Of a DNA stretch of 64,000 bases, positions 32,287-40,938 are shown piece by piece (the first letter of the stretch is position 1; each line of letters starts with the position of its first letter). Where the stretch lies: assembly GCA_039978075.1 (NCBI GenBank), contig JBDWCA010000013.1, forward strand, positions 62,001-126,000, given 5' to 3'. The notes below the pieces were generated by a model. That model searched no databases. It was not told the DNA's origin and saw only the letters and a program-made list of their open reading frames with translations. The translations under genes and the position numbers were made by a program. The DNA comes from Anderseniella sp039978075 (GTDB lineage: Bacteria > Pseudomonadota > Alphaproteobacteria > Rhizobiales > Aestuariivirgaceae).

Positions 32287-33342
32287 TTACGCCGGCGGTG
32301 ACACCGAAGTGTCCGGGCTTCCCCGCCTGGTTCCCGTTTCGTCAAACACATGAACTTCATCCGGCCCCCAGGCGATGTTCAGCCTGTCGCCGGCAGTCAC
32401 TTGCGGACGGCCATGGATGCGCGCCATCACGACCTCGTCGGCATGACGCAGGCGCAATACCGTTTCGGCCCCCATATAATCGGTTGACGCGACCTCGACC
32501 GGCAGTCCCTTGTCAGCAATCCGGATGTGCTCCGGACGAATGCCCAGCATCCAGCCCGGCGCTGCCCCGGGCACTGCCCCTTTGGGCATCCCGGCGTCTG
32601 TAACCTGATCCATGCGCAGTACGTTCATCGGCGGCATGCCCAGGAAACCGGCGGCAAATGTGGTGTGCGGCGTTTCATAAAGCTCGCTGGGCGTCCCGGT
32701 CTGCTCGACCTGTCCATCCTTCAGCAACACCACCTGGTCCGCCATCGACATGGCCTCGATCTGGTCATGGGTCACGTACACCATGGTCAGCGCCAGCTTG
32801 CGCTGCAGCGCGCAAATCTCGTCGCGCATTTCAGCGCGCAGCTTGGCATCCAGGTTGGACAGCGGTTCGTCCATCAGACACACCGGCTGATTGGCCACGA
32901 TGGTGCGCGACAGGGCGACGCGCTGGCGCTGGCCACCGGACAGATTTGCCGGTTTGCGGTCCAGCAGGTCTCCAAGCCCAACCATTTGAGCCGCTTCAGC
33001 CAGCCGCTTTTCCTGTTCAGCGGCGGGAACGCGGCGAACCTTCAACCCGAACAGTATGTTTTCCCTGACACTCAGGTGCGGGAACAGGGCATAGGACTGG
33101 AACACCATCGAAACACCGCGCCTGGACGGGTCCTCGCGGGTCACATTGCGGCCATCGATGAGAATTTCACCGGCGCTGGCGTCCTCCAGCCCGGCAATCA
33201 TGCGCAGGATGGTCGACTTGCCGCATCCCGACGGGCCCAGCAGAACCGTCAGTTGGCCCTGCGGCACGTCGAATGACACGTCATCGACGGCACGAACCTC
33301 ATCCCACTGCTTAACCAGGTTACTTATGCGAATTCCGGTCAT
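32287..33342 (-). CDS. ABC transporter ATPase (UgpC/MalK type)
   Basis: The 351-aa ATPase has Walker A GPSGCGKSTILRM, signature LSGGQRQRVALSRT, Walker B VCLMDEPLSNLDAK and H-loop MVYVTHDQIEAMSM, followed by the MalK-type OB regulatory domain (LGIRPEHIRI). The start ATG at 33342 overlaps the repressor stop (ATGA). It energises the UgpAE-like permease pair. The operon order of repressor, ATPase, binding protein, permeases differs from E. coli ugpBAEC. Confidence 0.93.
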   Translation of the reverse strand: MTGIRISNLVKQWDEVRAVDDVSFDVPQGQLTVLLGPSGCGKSTILRMIAGLEDASAGEILIDGRNVTREDPSRRGVSMVFQSYALFPHLSVRENILFGLKVRRVPAAEQEKRLAEAAQMVGLGDLLDRKPANLSGGQRQRVALSRTIVANQPVCLMDEPLSNLDAKLRAEMRDEICALQRKLALTMVYVTHDQIEAMSMADQVVLLKDGQVEQTGTPSELYETPHTTFAAGFLGMPPMNVLRMDQVTDAGMPKGAVPGAAPGWMLGIRPEHIRIADKGLPVEVASTDYMGAETVLRLRHADEVVMARIHGRPQVTAGDRLNIAWGPDEVHVFDETGTRRGSPDTSVSPPA

Positions 33343-34124
33343 GTCACAGCCTCTTCGCCACATACGATCAATTCGGTGCCGGATGCTGCCAGTATCTTCA
33401 GGATGTTTTCCGGCGGGCGGGCATTGCAGAACACTTTGGTGGCCTCACCGACACTGCCGCCACGGACATGGGCTGCCCGTTCAAACTTGGTATGGTCCAG
33501 TACCAGGAAGGTTTCACGGCTGTTTTCGCGAATGAGATTGCGGGCCCGGACCTCTTCTTCGTAGAAGTCGAGCAGTGTGCCGTCTTCGGCAACGCCTGCG
33601 ACACCGTAAATGCCGATATCAACCATGTAGGACGACAGGAAGCTTTCCATGCCCTTGCCGAGAACATCGCGGTCGGTATTGCGCAACCGGCCACCGGCAA
33701 TATTGACCTCAAATGACAGGTTGCTGCAGCACAGCATGGCAATGTTGAGATTGTTGGTGAATACCCGCAGGCTGTCGTGCTTGAGCAGAGCTTCGGCGAC
33801 AACCTGCGGCGTGGTGCCGATGCTGAACGCCAGCGACGACCCGTTGGAGATATGGCGGGCTACTTCCCGGCCGATGGCCTGCTTGGCGTGGCGGGCCAGA
33901 ATCTGGCGTGATTCATATGCAATGTTTTCAGATTTAACGGAACTCTCGATGCCACCGTGTCGACGCCGTGCCAGATCGTGATCACACACGGCATTCAGGT
34001 CGCGCCTGATAGTCTGCGTGGTCAGGCCAAAGTGCCCGGCCAGCTTCTCCACGGTCAAAAACCCGTGCTCGCGCACCAGTTCAGCTATCTCGACCTGGCG
34101 CTCAGACAACTGCATGTCATGCAT
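33339..34124 (-). CDS. DeoR/GlpR-family repressor
   Basis: The 261-aa protein has the DeoR HTH (QVEIAELVREHGFLTVEKLA, GLTTQTIRRDLNAVCDHDLA, RRHGG) and the sugar-phosphate-sensing domain: GSSLAFSIGTTPQVVAEAL, VFTNNLNIAMLC, GILRNTD-like and DHTKFERAAHVRGG. This pattern fits GlpR, which senses glycerol 3-phosphate. The ATG at 34124 has GGGAGGAA 8 nt upstream. It is the first gene of the operon and its stop overlaps the ATPase start. Direct and inverted TTTTCA boxes upstream are likely operators. Effector identity is inferred. Confidence 0.88.
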   Translation of the reverse strand: MHDMQLSERQVEIAELVREHGFLTVEKLAGHFGLTTQTIRRDLNAVCDHDLARRRHGGIESSVKSENIAYESRQILARHAKQAIGREVARHISNGSSLAFSIGTTPQVVAEALLKHDSLRVFTNNLNIAMLCCSNLSFEVNIAGGRLRNTDRDVLGKGMESFLSSYMVDIGIYGVAGVAEDGTLLDFYEEEVRARNLIRENSRETFLVLDHTKFERAAHVRGGSVGEATKVFCNARPPENILKILAASGTELIVCGEEAVT

Positions 34125-34160
34125 TTGTACGCTTCCTCCCGGCATGATCGTGACATAGAA

Positions 34161-34224
34161 TTTTCAAGTGCGCATCAGTTATTTTCAAATGAACATGTTT
34201 TTGCGAGTTTAATTTTCATTTGAA
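34161..34224. promoter_or_regulatory. TTTTCA-type repeated boxes, DeoR/GlpR-type operator region
   Basis: TTTTCAAGTG (34161), TTTTCAAATGAAC (34182-34194) and TTTTCATTTGAA (34213-34224) share a TTTTCA core; TTCAAATGAA and TTCATTTGAA are reverse complements. The first two are 21 bp apart, and all lie upstream of the repressor gene. Repeated A/T-rich boxes of this sort are typical for DeoR-family repressors. The rest of the 334-bp gap between the repressor and the AtuA gene (34225-34458) shows no gene I can support. Confidence 0.55.
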
Positions 34225-34458
34225 TGCAAAGCTTTTCAGACGGCATACACGTGCGCCGATGCTGAAAGCCCTGACACTTATGAAAAAACCTGCCCGCCTC
34301 GTGGAATTGTATCTGCGGGAGATTTGTTACAGCGATGTGACGCGGCTGCGTGCCCGTGCATTTTCACTTTCGTACCCGGAACAGAATCCCTGTATCATGT
34401 GAACCTGCCATTGATGGTGAGACGGCACAGGCAGGTGCAACGGTGCAGGAACTGAACT

Positions 34459-35751
34459 TTGGGCGACGTACACATTGCGGCTGGGGCCGGATTTTCAAAC
34501 GACCGGCGTGAACTGGGCGAAATCGCCGCCCAGTCGCTGACCTTGTTTGAGGGTCACAGATATCTGATTTTCGAATGCCTGGCCGAGCGCACGCTGGCGC
34601 TGGCACAAAGCGATGACGGTCAGCGCCGTCAGATTGAACGGGCCATCGGCTATCTGGAAGCCTGCATCAACACCTGTATCCTCAACAATATCAAGATCAT
34701 CAGTAATTTTGGCGGCAGCGCACCCAAGGAAGTGGCCGAAGCCATTTCCGCCTTCCTCAAGCAGCACAATCTGCGCCGCAAGATCGGCTATGTGCTCGGC
34801 GATGAATTGCCGGTCAATGACACCGAACATGATGGCCGCGCCATATCCCGCAATGCCTATATCGGCGCCAACGGCATAGTCGAGGCGCTGGATGCCGGGG
34901 CCGACATCGTGGTCACCGGTCGGGTCGCCGACCCGTCGCTGGTGGTCGGAGCGGTGGCGTTTGAACACGAGGTAAAATGGATCGACTGGAACCGGCTGGC
35001 GCAGGCCACCCTGGCCGGACACCTGATCGAGTGCGCCACCCAGGTGTGCGGCGGGTATTTTGCCGACACCGGCGCCAAGCAGGTGCCCGGCCTGACCCGG
35101 CTCGGCGCGCCGGTCGCCAGCGTTGCACGTGGCCATGACAAGTTGAAAATAAGCAAGCCGCTGGGCGGCGGCCTGCTCACCACCGCCACGGTGACAGAAC
35201 AACTGCTGTATGAAATTCACGACCCGGCCCGCTACCTGACACCGGATGTGGTCATGGATGTCTCAGGCGTGGCCATGCGGCAGACCAGCAAGAACGAGGT
35301 CACGCTGACCGGCTGTGTCGGCCATGCCAGGCCGGACTGGCTGAAGACCCTGACCTGTGTCGATGAAGGCTGGATCGGCGAAGGCGAGATTTCCTATATG
35401 GGCGACACCTGCCTCGACCGGGCGCAGATGGCGCGCTCGATCCTGCAGCAGCGGCTTGAAAATATTGCACCGTCAGCAGCACCGCATTTCGATATCATCG
35501 GCTCGATGTATGGCGAGGCGAAAAACAACGCCGAACACCCGCGCGATGTGCGCCTCAGAATGGCTGTCGCATCGCATGACCGGGAGCAGGTCCAGGCCCT
35601 GCTCGATGAGGTTGAGGCGCTTTACCTGAACGGTCCGGCGGGCGGCGGCGGCATCCGCCTCAACATCTCGGCCCGTACCGCAACCGTCGCGGGAGCGGTG
35701 CGCCAGAACGAGGCCGTCTCGCGCGGCTACCTGCTGGAGGATACGCCATGA
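34459..35751 (+). CDS. AtuA family protein, main domain (acyclic terpene utilisation, DUF1446)
   Basis: The 430-aa protein matches the AtuA main domain: GAGFSNDRRELG, LIFECLAERTLALAQSD, NFGGSAPKEVAEAI, GADIVVTGRVADPSLVVGAV and GGYFADTGAKQVPGL. In Pseudomonas the atu system degrades citronellol and geraniol. Here only AtuA-like genes are present, without acyl-CoA carboxylase or hydratase partners. The start is TTG at 34459 with AGGA 8 nt upstream; no in-frame ATG fits. It overlaps the next gene by ATGA. In many homologues both parts are fused; here they are separate. Confidence 0.85.
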   Translation: MGDVHIAAGAGFSNDRRELGEIAAQSLTLFEGHRYLIFECLAERTLALAQSDDGQRRQIERAIGYLEACINTCILNNIKIISNFGGSAPKEVAEAISAFLKQHNLRRKIGYVLGDELPVNDTEHDGRAISRNAYIGANGIVEALDAGADIVVTGRVADPSLVVGAVAFEHEVKWIDWNRLAQATLAGHLIECATQVCGGYFADTGAKQVPGLTRLGAPVASVARGHDKLKISKPLGGGLLTTATVTEQLLYEIHDPARYLTPDVVMDVSGVAMRQTSKNEVTLTGCVGHARPDWLKTLTCVDEGWIGEGEISYMGDTCLDRAQMARSILQQRLENIAPSAAPHFDIIGSMYGEAKNNAEHPRDVRLRMAVASHDREQVQALLDEVEALYLNGPAGGGGIRLNISARTATVAGAVRQNEAVSRGYLLEDTP

Positions 35752-36122
35752 CGGAAGCCCCGACATCGCTCCGCATGATACCGATCAGGCTGCTGGCGCA
35801 CGGACGCGCCGGTGACAAGGGCAACCGCCTGAACATTTCGGTGATCGCATTCGGCCCGCAGCATTTCGACCACCTGAAAACCCATGTGACCGAAGAGCTG
35901 TGCCAGCGCGCCTTTGCGTCCAGCCCACCCAGCGGCATCACGCGCTATGTGCTGCCAAAAATCAGCGCGATGAATTTTGTGCTGGAGGACGTGCTGGACG
36001 GCGGTGTCAATGTCAATCTCAAACTGGACCGGCACGGCAAGACGCTCAGCTACGCGCTGCTGGATATGCTGATCCCGGCACCACCGGGCTGGAGCTTCCA
36101 GGACGGCAACCAGTTGACGTGA
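35748..36122 (+). CDS. AtuA C-terminal-domain-like partner protein
   Basis: The 124-aa protein corresponds to the C-terminal ferredoxin-fold part found fused to AtuA in other proteins: IPIRLLAHGRAGDKGNRLNI, SVIAFGPQHFDHL and FVLEDVLDGGVNVNLKLD, ending LDMLIPAPPGW. The gene overlaps the AtuA main domain by ATGA, so the two polypeptides probably associate. Its own stop overlaps a 25-codon Trp-rich ORF by GTGA. Confidence 0.85.
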   Translation: MTEAPTSLRMIPIRLLAHGRAGDKGNRLNISVIAFGPQHFDHLKTHVTEELCQRAFASSPPSGITRYVLPKISAMNFVLEDVLDGGVNVNLKLDRHGKTLSYALLDMLIPAPPGWSFQDGNQLT

Positions 36123-36196
36123 CCGGCATTTGGCGCTGGTTCGTCAAACCTGATTTGTGGTGGACAAGGTGGCTTTCACACTATCTGTCCGGTTAG
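36119..36196 (+). CDS. Trp-rich 25-aa peptide ORF, tentative
   Basis: GTG at 36119 forms a GTGA overlap with the AtuA-partner stop and opens a 25-codon frame containing five Trp (GIWRWF, LWW, TRW) and several Arg/Lys. The density of Trp is far above chance for this genome type. It could be a small membrane-surface peptide, a leader sensing Trp or charge, or a frame without function. No start-specific RBS other than coupling is present. Confidence 0.3.
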   Translation: MTGIWRWFVKPDLWWTRWLSHYLSG

Positions 36197-36314
36197 CAAA
36201 CGATTGCATTTCTGAGGTTTTAAAACAGGCACCGGGCTGCCATATAAGTCCAGGTTTCGCGAATAGCCCTGCATGTCCTATCGTGGGCTGCATGAGAATT
36301 GAGAGTGGTCGGAA

Positions 36315-38147
36315 ATGTTCGGGATAAGACGGGCACTGCGTAAACGGGGCGGGGTGTCCCTCACGTTCACACTGGCAACCAGCATCAGCGCGCTGTTGCT
36401 TGTTGCTGTGCTGAGTGTGCTGTTCATCGGCCTGTGGAGCGGCGCCAAGAACACCCAGGAACTACTGCAGCAGCAGGCCTACATGATCCTGAGCACAACA
36501 TCGGAAAAGGTTCAGACGCATCTTTCCCCGGCCAGCAACCAGGTCGCCTTGCTCCGACAGCTTATTGCATCCGGTGAACTGGACCCGGCCCGGCGCGACA
36601 GGTTGATCGACACGTTCCAGGGTGGCTTGTCGGCCGCACCGCAACTTGATTCAGTGCTTTATTTCGATCACGCCTACCAGGGCACGGGTGTGGGGCGTTC
36701 TGACACCGGTTTTATCAAGATCATGCGTGATTACTCATCCGACCAGAAGGTCCGGGATGGCGTTGCCAAGGGGCTAAGCGACGGCAAGGGATCGTGGGGT
36801 GATCCGATCTGGCTGCCGCTGATCCAGAAGACACTGCTGAACTACCGCGCGCCGGTGACCTTTCCGAACGGCAAACCGGGGTTGCTGGTTGCATCGGTTA
36901 CGGTCAGCGAACTGTCTTCCTATCTCGGTAACTTTGACCCGGACATCGGCAGCAATGTCTACATTTTGCACGACAGGGACAAGGTCCTAGCCCACCCGAA
37001 CCTGGCCAGCCTGCGCGGCGGCAACCGCAACGAGGACGCGCCGTTGCCCAGTCTTGCCGAAACCGGCGACCCGGTGTTGGCGGCATTCTGGCAAACCGAA
37101 GACAGGTTCCCGCTCGAAATTGCCACCGATAGTGACCTGCAGGGCCATGTACTCAGCCTGTTTGATGATGAATACGTCTTCATCTATCGCGACTTGCCGG
37201 GATTTGCGAGCAAGCCCTGGAAGGTCGGCACCTATTTCCGCAGCTCTGAGGTGGATGCCGAGTTCCGGCGGCTGCTGTGGGCAGCGCTGGCCGGCCTTGC
37301 CACCTTGCTGGTCGCGCTGGCGGGCGCCATATGGCTTGGCCGGAGAATTGCACAACCGGTCGTTGACACCGCCTTTGCCGCCTCGCGCATCGGCCAGCTT
37401 GACATCTCGGACACGCCGAAGCTGAAAGGCAGCACGTTCCGCGAACTCAATGACCAGGCCATTGCCTTCAACACAATGCTGGAAGGACTTAAATGGTTTG
37501 AAACCTACGTACCAAAAAAGCTGGTGCGGCGGCTGATCAGCCAGGATGGGGACAAGTTCCCCTCCTCCGTTGAACGCGATGTTACCGTCATGTTCACCGA
37601 CATCGTTGGCTATAGCGGCTTATCAGAAGGTATTGCCGCCGATCAGGTCGCCAAATTGCTCAACCGGCATTTCGGCTTGCTGGCCGGCTGCATTGAGGCG
37701 GAGGACGGCACCGTCGACAAGTTCATCGGAGACAGTGTGATGGCGTTCTGGGGTGCGCCGGATCATTATGCCGATCACGCGGACAGGGCGGTGCGCGCCG
37801 CACAGGCAATCGAACGCGCCCTTGATGAGGACAACAAGGCCCGCGCAGCAGCAGGCGAGCCCGAAATCAAGATCCGCATCGGGCTGCACAGCGGACCCGT
37901 CACGGTCGGCAATATCGGCGCACCAGGGCGGATCAACTACACCATCATCGGTGACAATGTGAACCTGGCCCAGCGCCTTGAACAACTCGGCAAGCAGTTC
38001 ACAGCCGACCCGTCATTGAAACGCTCCGTGACAACTCTGCTCACCGCAGCAACCGCAGACCAGTTGACGTCGAAACATGACCTTGATGATCTGGGTGACC
38101 AGACGGTGCGCGGCAGGAACGGCAACATCCGGGTGTACCGGCTTTAA
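36315..38147 (+). CDS. Class III adenylate cyclase with extracellular sensor
   Basis: The 610-aa protein has a TM helix (about 17-42), a long periplasmic Cache-like sensor (about 45-310), a second TM (about 312-336), a HAMP-like linker and a class III cyclase domain (about 418-600). Catalytic features are MFTDIVGYSGLS (metal Asp), DKFIGDSVMAFWG (Lys plus metal Asp) and NYTIIGDNVNLAQRLE (adenine-specifying Asp, transition-state Asn and Arg). The Lys/Asp pair indicates adenylate rather than guanylate cyclase. The gene is monocistronic; the ligand is unknown. Confidence 0.92.
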   Translation: MFGIRRALRKRGGVSLTFTLATSISALLLVAVLSVLFIGLWSGAKNTQELLQQQAYMILSTTSEKVQTHLSPASNQVALLRQLIASGELDPARRDRLIDTFQGGLSAAPQLDSVLYFDHAYQGTGVGRSDTGFIKIMRDYSSDQKVRDGVAKGLSDGKGSWGDPIWLPLIQKTLLNYRAPVTFPNGKPGLLVASVTVSELSSYLGNFDPDIGSNVYILHDRDKVLAHPNLASLRGGNRNEDAPLPSLAETGDPVLAAFWQTEDRFPLEIATDSDLQGHVLSLFDDEYVFIYRDLPGFASKPWKVGTYFRSSEVDAEFRRLLWAALAGLATLLVALAGAIWLGRRIAQPVVDTAFAASRIGQLDISDTPKLKGSTFRELNDQAIAFNTMLEGLKWFETYVPKKLVRRLISQDGDKFPSSVERDVTVMFTDIVGYSGLSEGIAADQVAKLLNRHFGLLAGCIEAEDGTVDKFIGDSVMAFWGAPDHYADHADRAVRAAQAIERALDEDNKARAAAGEPEIKIRIGLHSGPVTVGNIGAPGRINYTIIGDNVNLAQRLEQLGKQFTADPSLKRSVTTLLTAATADQLTSKHDLDDLGDQTVRGRNGNIRVYRL

Positions 38148-38177
38148 CTGGTCGAACAACTTTCTTCGCTTCGCTCA

Positions 38178-38202
38178 GGTCGTTCTTCGACCCTGAACGA
38201 CC
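38178..38202. other. Hairpin and short-repeat region after the cyclase gene
   Basis: GGTCGTTC (38178-38185) and GAACGACC (38195-38202) form an 8-bp stem with a 9-nt loop and no T run. The following bases to 38275 contain GCACGAAGTGC twice (about 38226 and 38260) within GC-rich DNA. It could be a REP-like element or a terminator for the cyclase gene. I see no gene here. Confidence 0.4.
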
Positions 38203-38322
38203 GTGTTGGTGAACTCCAGTCCGAGGCACGAAGTGCCAAGGCAAGCGCGACTGCGCGTCGCACGAAGTGCGCCCCAGCGGAGCGCAGCCGCAAGGCTGCT
38301 GGCGTGAGCGACATAAACCCCT

Positions 38323-38967
38323 CTAGTCAGCGGCAAAGCACATGAACAGGCCGGACCCTCCTGTCTTGGCCAGGTCGTTCTGGGAACAGCCGCGCGAATT
38401 GTGGGCTGCTGTCCAGGATGTGTTGCCGCCGCCATGCCGGTCATGATGGCCGACCGTTGCGGTACCCTCACCCGAACTGGTCCAGTTACTGCAGGTGCGG
38501 TCTTCCTTCTCGCGCGGGAAGTAAGCCGTACCGTCCGCCATGGTGCCGGTCAGGATGTCATGCTTGTTGGGCTTGTCGCCGCGTCCATTGATGAGGTTGC
38601 CGTTTTCGTCGAGTCCGGTTGACTTGACCAGGTTTGGCGCCAGATGAAGCTGATCAAGGTCTGATGCGATCAGCACGCCTTTTGCATTGTGCCAGGGGCC
38701 CTTGCCAATCCTGTCGCGGGCAGAGATGCCGCGCTTGCCATCTTCCTGAGTACTCAGATAGGCCTTCCAGGTGCGTCCGGTCGACCCAGCCGCCTCAGCC
38801 AGTTTCGCACAGTGCGCATCAGCCCCTTCGAGCCCGCCGAGATCGCCCCCGTTGCCGGAACCGACGCTGGTGATAAAGAACCCCATGGATTTCTCCTGGG
38901 CTGTGGCCGGGGAAAGCATGATTGCAAAAGCCGGCAGGGCCGCAATGGCAAGGCTGGATAATTTCAT
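38323..38967 (-). CDS. Secreted DUF1554/endostatin-like (C-type-lectin-fold) protein
   Basis: The 214-aa product has a signal peptide (cleavage near ATA-QE) followed by FFITSVGSGNGGDLGGLEGA, DAHCAKLAEAAGSTGRTWKAYLS, SARDRIGKGPWHN and NHYDRHGGGN-like and SRGCSQNDL segments. Cys-containing GGLEGADAHC and RTWKAYLS are the signature of the bacterial endostatin/C-type-lectin-like group (DUF1554). Four Cys could form two disulfides. The ATG at 38967 has AAGGAG 8 nt upstream; the GTG at 38976 lies inside the RBS region and is rejected. The function of the family is unclear. Confidence 0.8.
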   Translation of the reverse strand: MKLSSLAIAALPAFAIMLSPATAQEKSMGFFITSVGSGNGGDLGGLEGADAHCAKLAEAAGSTGRTWKAYLSTQEDGKRGISARDRIGKGPWHNAKGVLIASDLDQLHLAPNLVKSTGLDENGNLINGRGDKPNKHDILTGTMADGTAYFPREKEDRTCSNWTSSGEGTATVGHHDRHGGGNTSWTAAHNSRGCSQNDLAKTGGSGLFMCFAAD

Positions 38968-39197
38968 GGAAGACACTCCTTGATGCTGCTTGAAGTCGAA
39001 TGGCGCTGACGCGGCCCATGAACGGCTATTAACCTATGTCAGGCAACTACTGGCAATTGCCTGCCAGGCCTGAATTCTCCAATGCCGTTCAAGTATCGAC
39101 ACTTAATGGCGGGCACGGCAAAACCTCTTTCATTCGCAGCAGCATAGGTACATAGTTCCGTTCAAGAAGCACGAATGAATGCATCAACGGAGCGTCA

Positions 39198-40025
39198 ATG
39201 CAGAACCGCGAGGAGCTATACATGGCGCTGACAGCCTTGCTTGCCGCACTGCTGATCGCGTCAAGCCAGGTAACGCAGGACATTCCGGCTTCGATGCCCG
39301 GCACCTATATCTACTGGATTGTGCGGATTGCCATCGAGGCATTGCTGTTTTTCACAGCCCGCCAGGTGTTTGAAAAGTATCTGCCCGGAACGGTTTCATT
39401 CGCCTGGACCACCGCGATGGCAATTGTGGTCAGCCATGTACTATTCGTGCTGTCGGTAACGGCACTGGACATCATACTGGGGTATCCGGAACTGGGCATC
39501 GGGACAACCGGCAGCGACACGCAATCCCGGGTCCGGGCATTCGTGCTGGAACTGCTCTACTTGTCCGACAACCATATTGCACTTTGCCTGCTGCTGACGC
39601 TGCCGCGGCTCGCACTGAGGACAGCCGGCGACCTTGCTGTTCAGCCGCCAACACACCAGTTGCCGGACAATGGTGAAAGCGGGCGTGACCTGACATCAAC
39701 CCTGCTGTCTGCCATCGACCCGCCCCTGAACGGTGAAATTGTATGGGCCGAGGCTCAGGAACATTATGTCCGGATTACAACCAGCAATGAAGTGCGCATG
39801 GTACTGTGTCGGTTTTCCGATATCGTGCGCGAACTGCCAGGCGACCGCGGCATGCAGGTCCACCGCTCGCACTGGGTTGCCCGCTCAGCAATTGCCCGGG
39901 CGGTCAAGGACGGACAGAACATGAAGCTTGTGCTGGCCTCCGGTGAAAGTGTTCCGGTCAGCCGGTCGTTCAGGAGTGCAGTGGAAGCCAGGCTGGAACA
40001 GCCACTGGCCGCGCTCACTACATGA
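39198..40025 (+). CDS. Membrane-anchored LytTR transcriptional regulator
   Basis: The 275-aa protein has about four TM helices (residues 9-160: ALTALLAALLIASS, YWIVRIAIEALLFFTARQVF, FAWTTAMAIVVSHVLFVLSV) and a C-terminal LytTR DNA-binding domain (about 178-268: EIVWAEAQEHYVRITTSNEV, GMQVHRSHWVARSAI, GESVPVSRSF). The membrane part could sense an external signal directly. An ATG at 39222 is an alternative start. It is a single gene and the regulated target is not evident nearby. Confidence 0.88.
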   Translation: MQNREELYMALTALLAALLIASSQVTQDIPASMPGTYIYWIVRIAIEALLFFTARQVFEKYLPGTVSFAWTTAMAIVVSHVLFVLSVTALDIILGYPELGIGTTGSDTQSRVRAFVLELLYLSDNHIALCLLLTLPRLALRTAGDLAVQPPTHQLPDNGESGRDLTSTLLSAIDPPLNGEIVWAEAQEHYVRITTSNEVRMVLCRFSDIVRELPGDRGMQVHRSHWVARSAIARAVKDGQNMKLVLASGESVPVSRSFRSAVEARLEQPLAALTT

Positions 40026-40112
40026 GCGCTCTTTACTAAAGCGACATGGCAATGCTTAAATGTTAACGCAAGGATGCGGCCATCTTTGAAGTCAGTTGAA
40101 AGGTTCGATCCC

Positions 40113-40478
40113 ATGATGTCCCGAACAAGTAAAACCTGTCTGCGCATGATCTTGTTGACCGGCCTGGCACTAACGATGCCAGTGGCACAGGCACATGCCT
40201 ATTCAGTCAAGTATGCGCCGGGATATTCCTCGAAGCGCTCTGTAGATGTGGAATTCATATATCCCAAGAGTCCCGCGCGGAGTGTTACCATAGCCGCCGA
40301 TGTTCTCGACGACGAAGCGACCGACATTGTCGAGTATCATGTGACAAACCATCGGTATGTGCACATCACGGTAAACCATGTGAGACCGTTCTACCGCCCG
40401 CACATCAGGCTGCATCGGGCAGCAACGTTCCACCCGTCACGCATCAGAGTGCACCGGGCAGGCAGTTTCCGATACTGA
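40113..40478 (+). CDS. Secreted His/Arg-rich protein of unknown function
   Basis: The 121-aa product (start MMSRTSKTCLRMILLTGLAL) has a signal peptide ending near AHA-YS, a middle RSVTIAADVLDDEATDIVEY and a C-terminal part rich in His, Arg and Tyr (YRPHIRLHRAATFHPSRIRV). I do not recognise a family. The His/Arg-rich tail could bind metal or anionic surfaces. The frame also opens at 40074, but no RBS favours it. It is transcribed in the same direction as the LytTR gene, 87 bp downstream. Confidence 0.6.
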   Translation: MMSRTSKTCLRMILLTGLALTMPVAQAHAYSVKYAPGYSSKRSVDVEFIYPKSPARSVTIAADVLDDEATDIVEYHVTNHRYVHITVNHVRPFYRPHIRLHRAATFHPSRIRVHRAGSFRY

Positions 40479-40554
40479 GAAACCAGCCGGATACGATTAT
40501 TTTTGGCCACCTTAATTTGTGCGTGTTAAATTTAACGTTTCCAATGCGTTAGAA

Positions 40555-40926
40555 CTATTTGTCCAGAGCTTGAATCAGCGCCTCATAGAATGCATCCTGC
40601 AGATTCCAGTCGTCGGCCTTGTCGGCGTCGGCTCGTGCGCTTTGCAGAGCGATAACAATCCGGCGGATCGGGTCAATGAAAATATCCTGACCAAAAATTC
40701 CCTGGGCACGGAAATTTCCGTTGCCGTGCAGCCACCAGAGACTTCCATATTCAATGTTGCCTTTGGACGGCCCGGTGGAGCGCTTCATCCAGCCTGACGG
40801 CAACACCTCTCTGCCATCGGCAAGTCTCCCGTTGTTGAGAGCGAACAGGCCGATAGGCCCGAAGTTGAAAAACCGGGTGCGGGTTCGGCGCGCATCATCA
40901 ACCGGGCTTTCCGGCAACCGGATCAC
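40555..40926 (-). pseudogene. C-terminal remnant of a serine beta-lactamase-like hydrolase
   Basis: The 123-codon frame matches the last quarter to third of a class C-type serine hydrolase (FGLFLLNNGRL-like: IGLFALNNGRLADGREVLP; EYGSLWWLHGNGNFRAQGIF; GQDIFIDPIRRIVIALQSAR). The N-terminal catalytic SxxK and YxN segments are absent. The upstream bases meet the MerR gene directly. A full family member is about 380-420 aa. It is likely a decayed gene; an RBS for a standalone protein is not evident. Confidence 0.75.
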
Positions 40927-40938
40927 GTGTTGTTCGCT

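Noticed and set aside
34220..34402. A 60-codon frame in the gap before the AtuA gene
   Set aside because: It lies in an operator-rich spacer, has no RBS and shows no domain.
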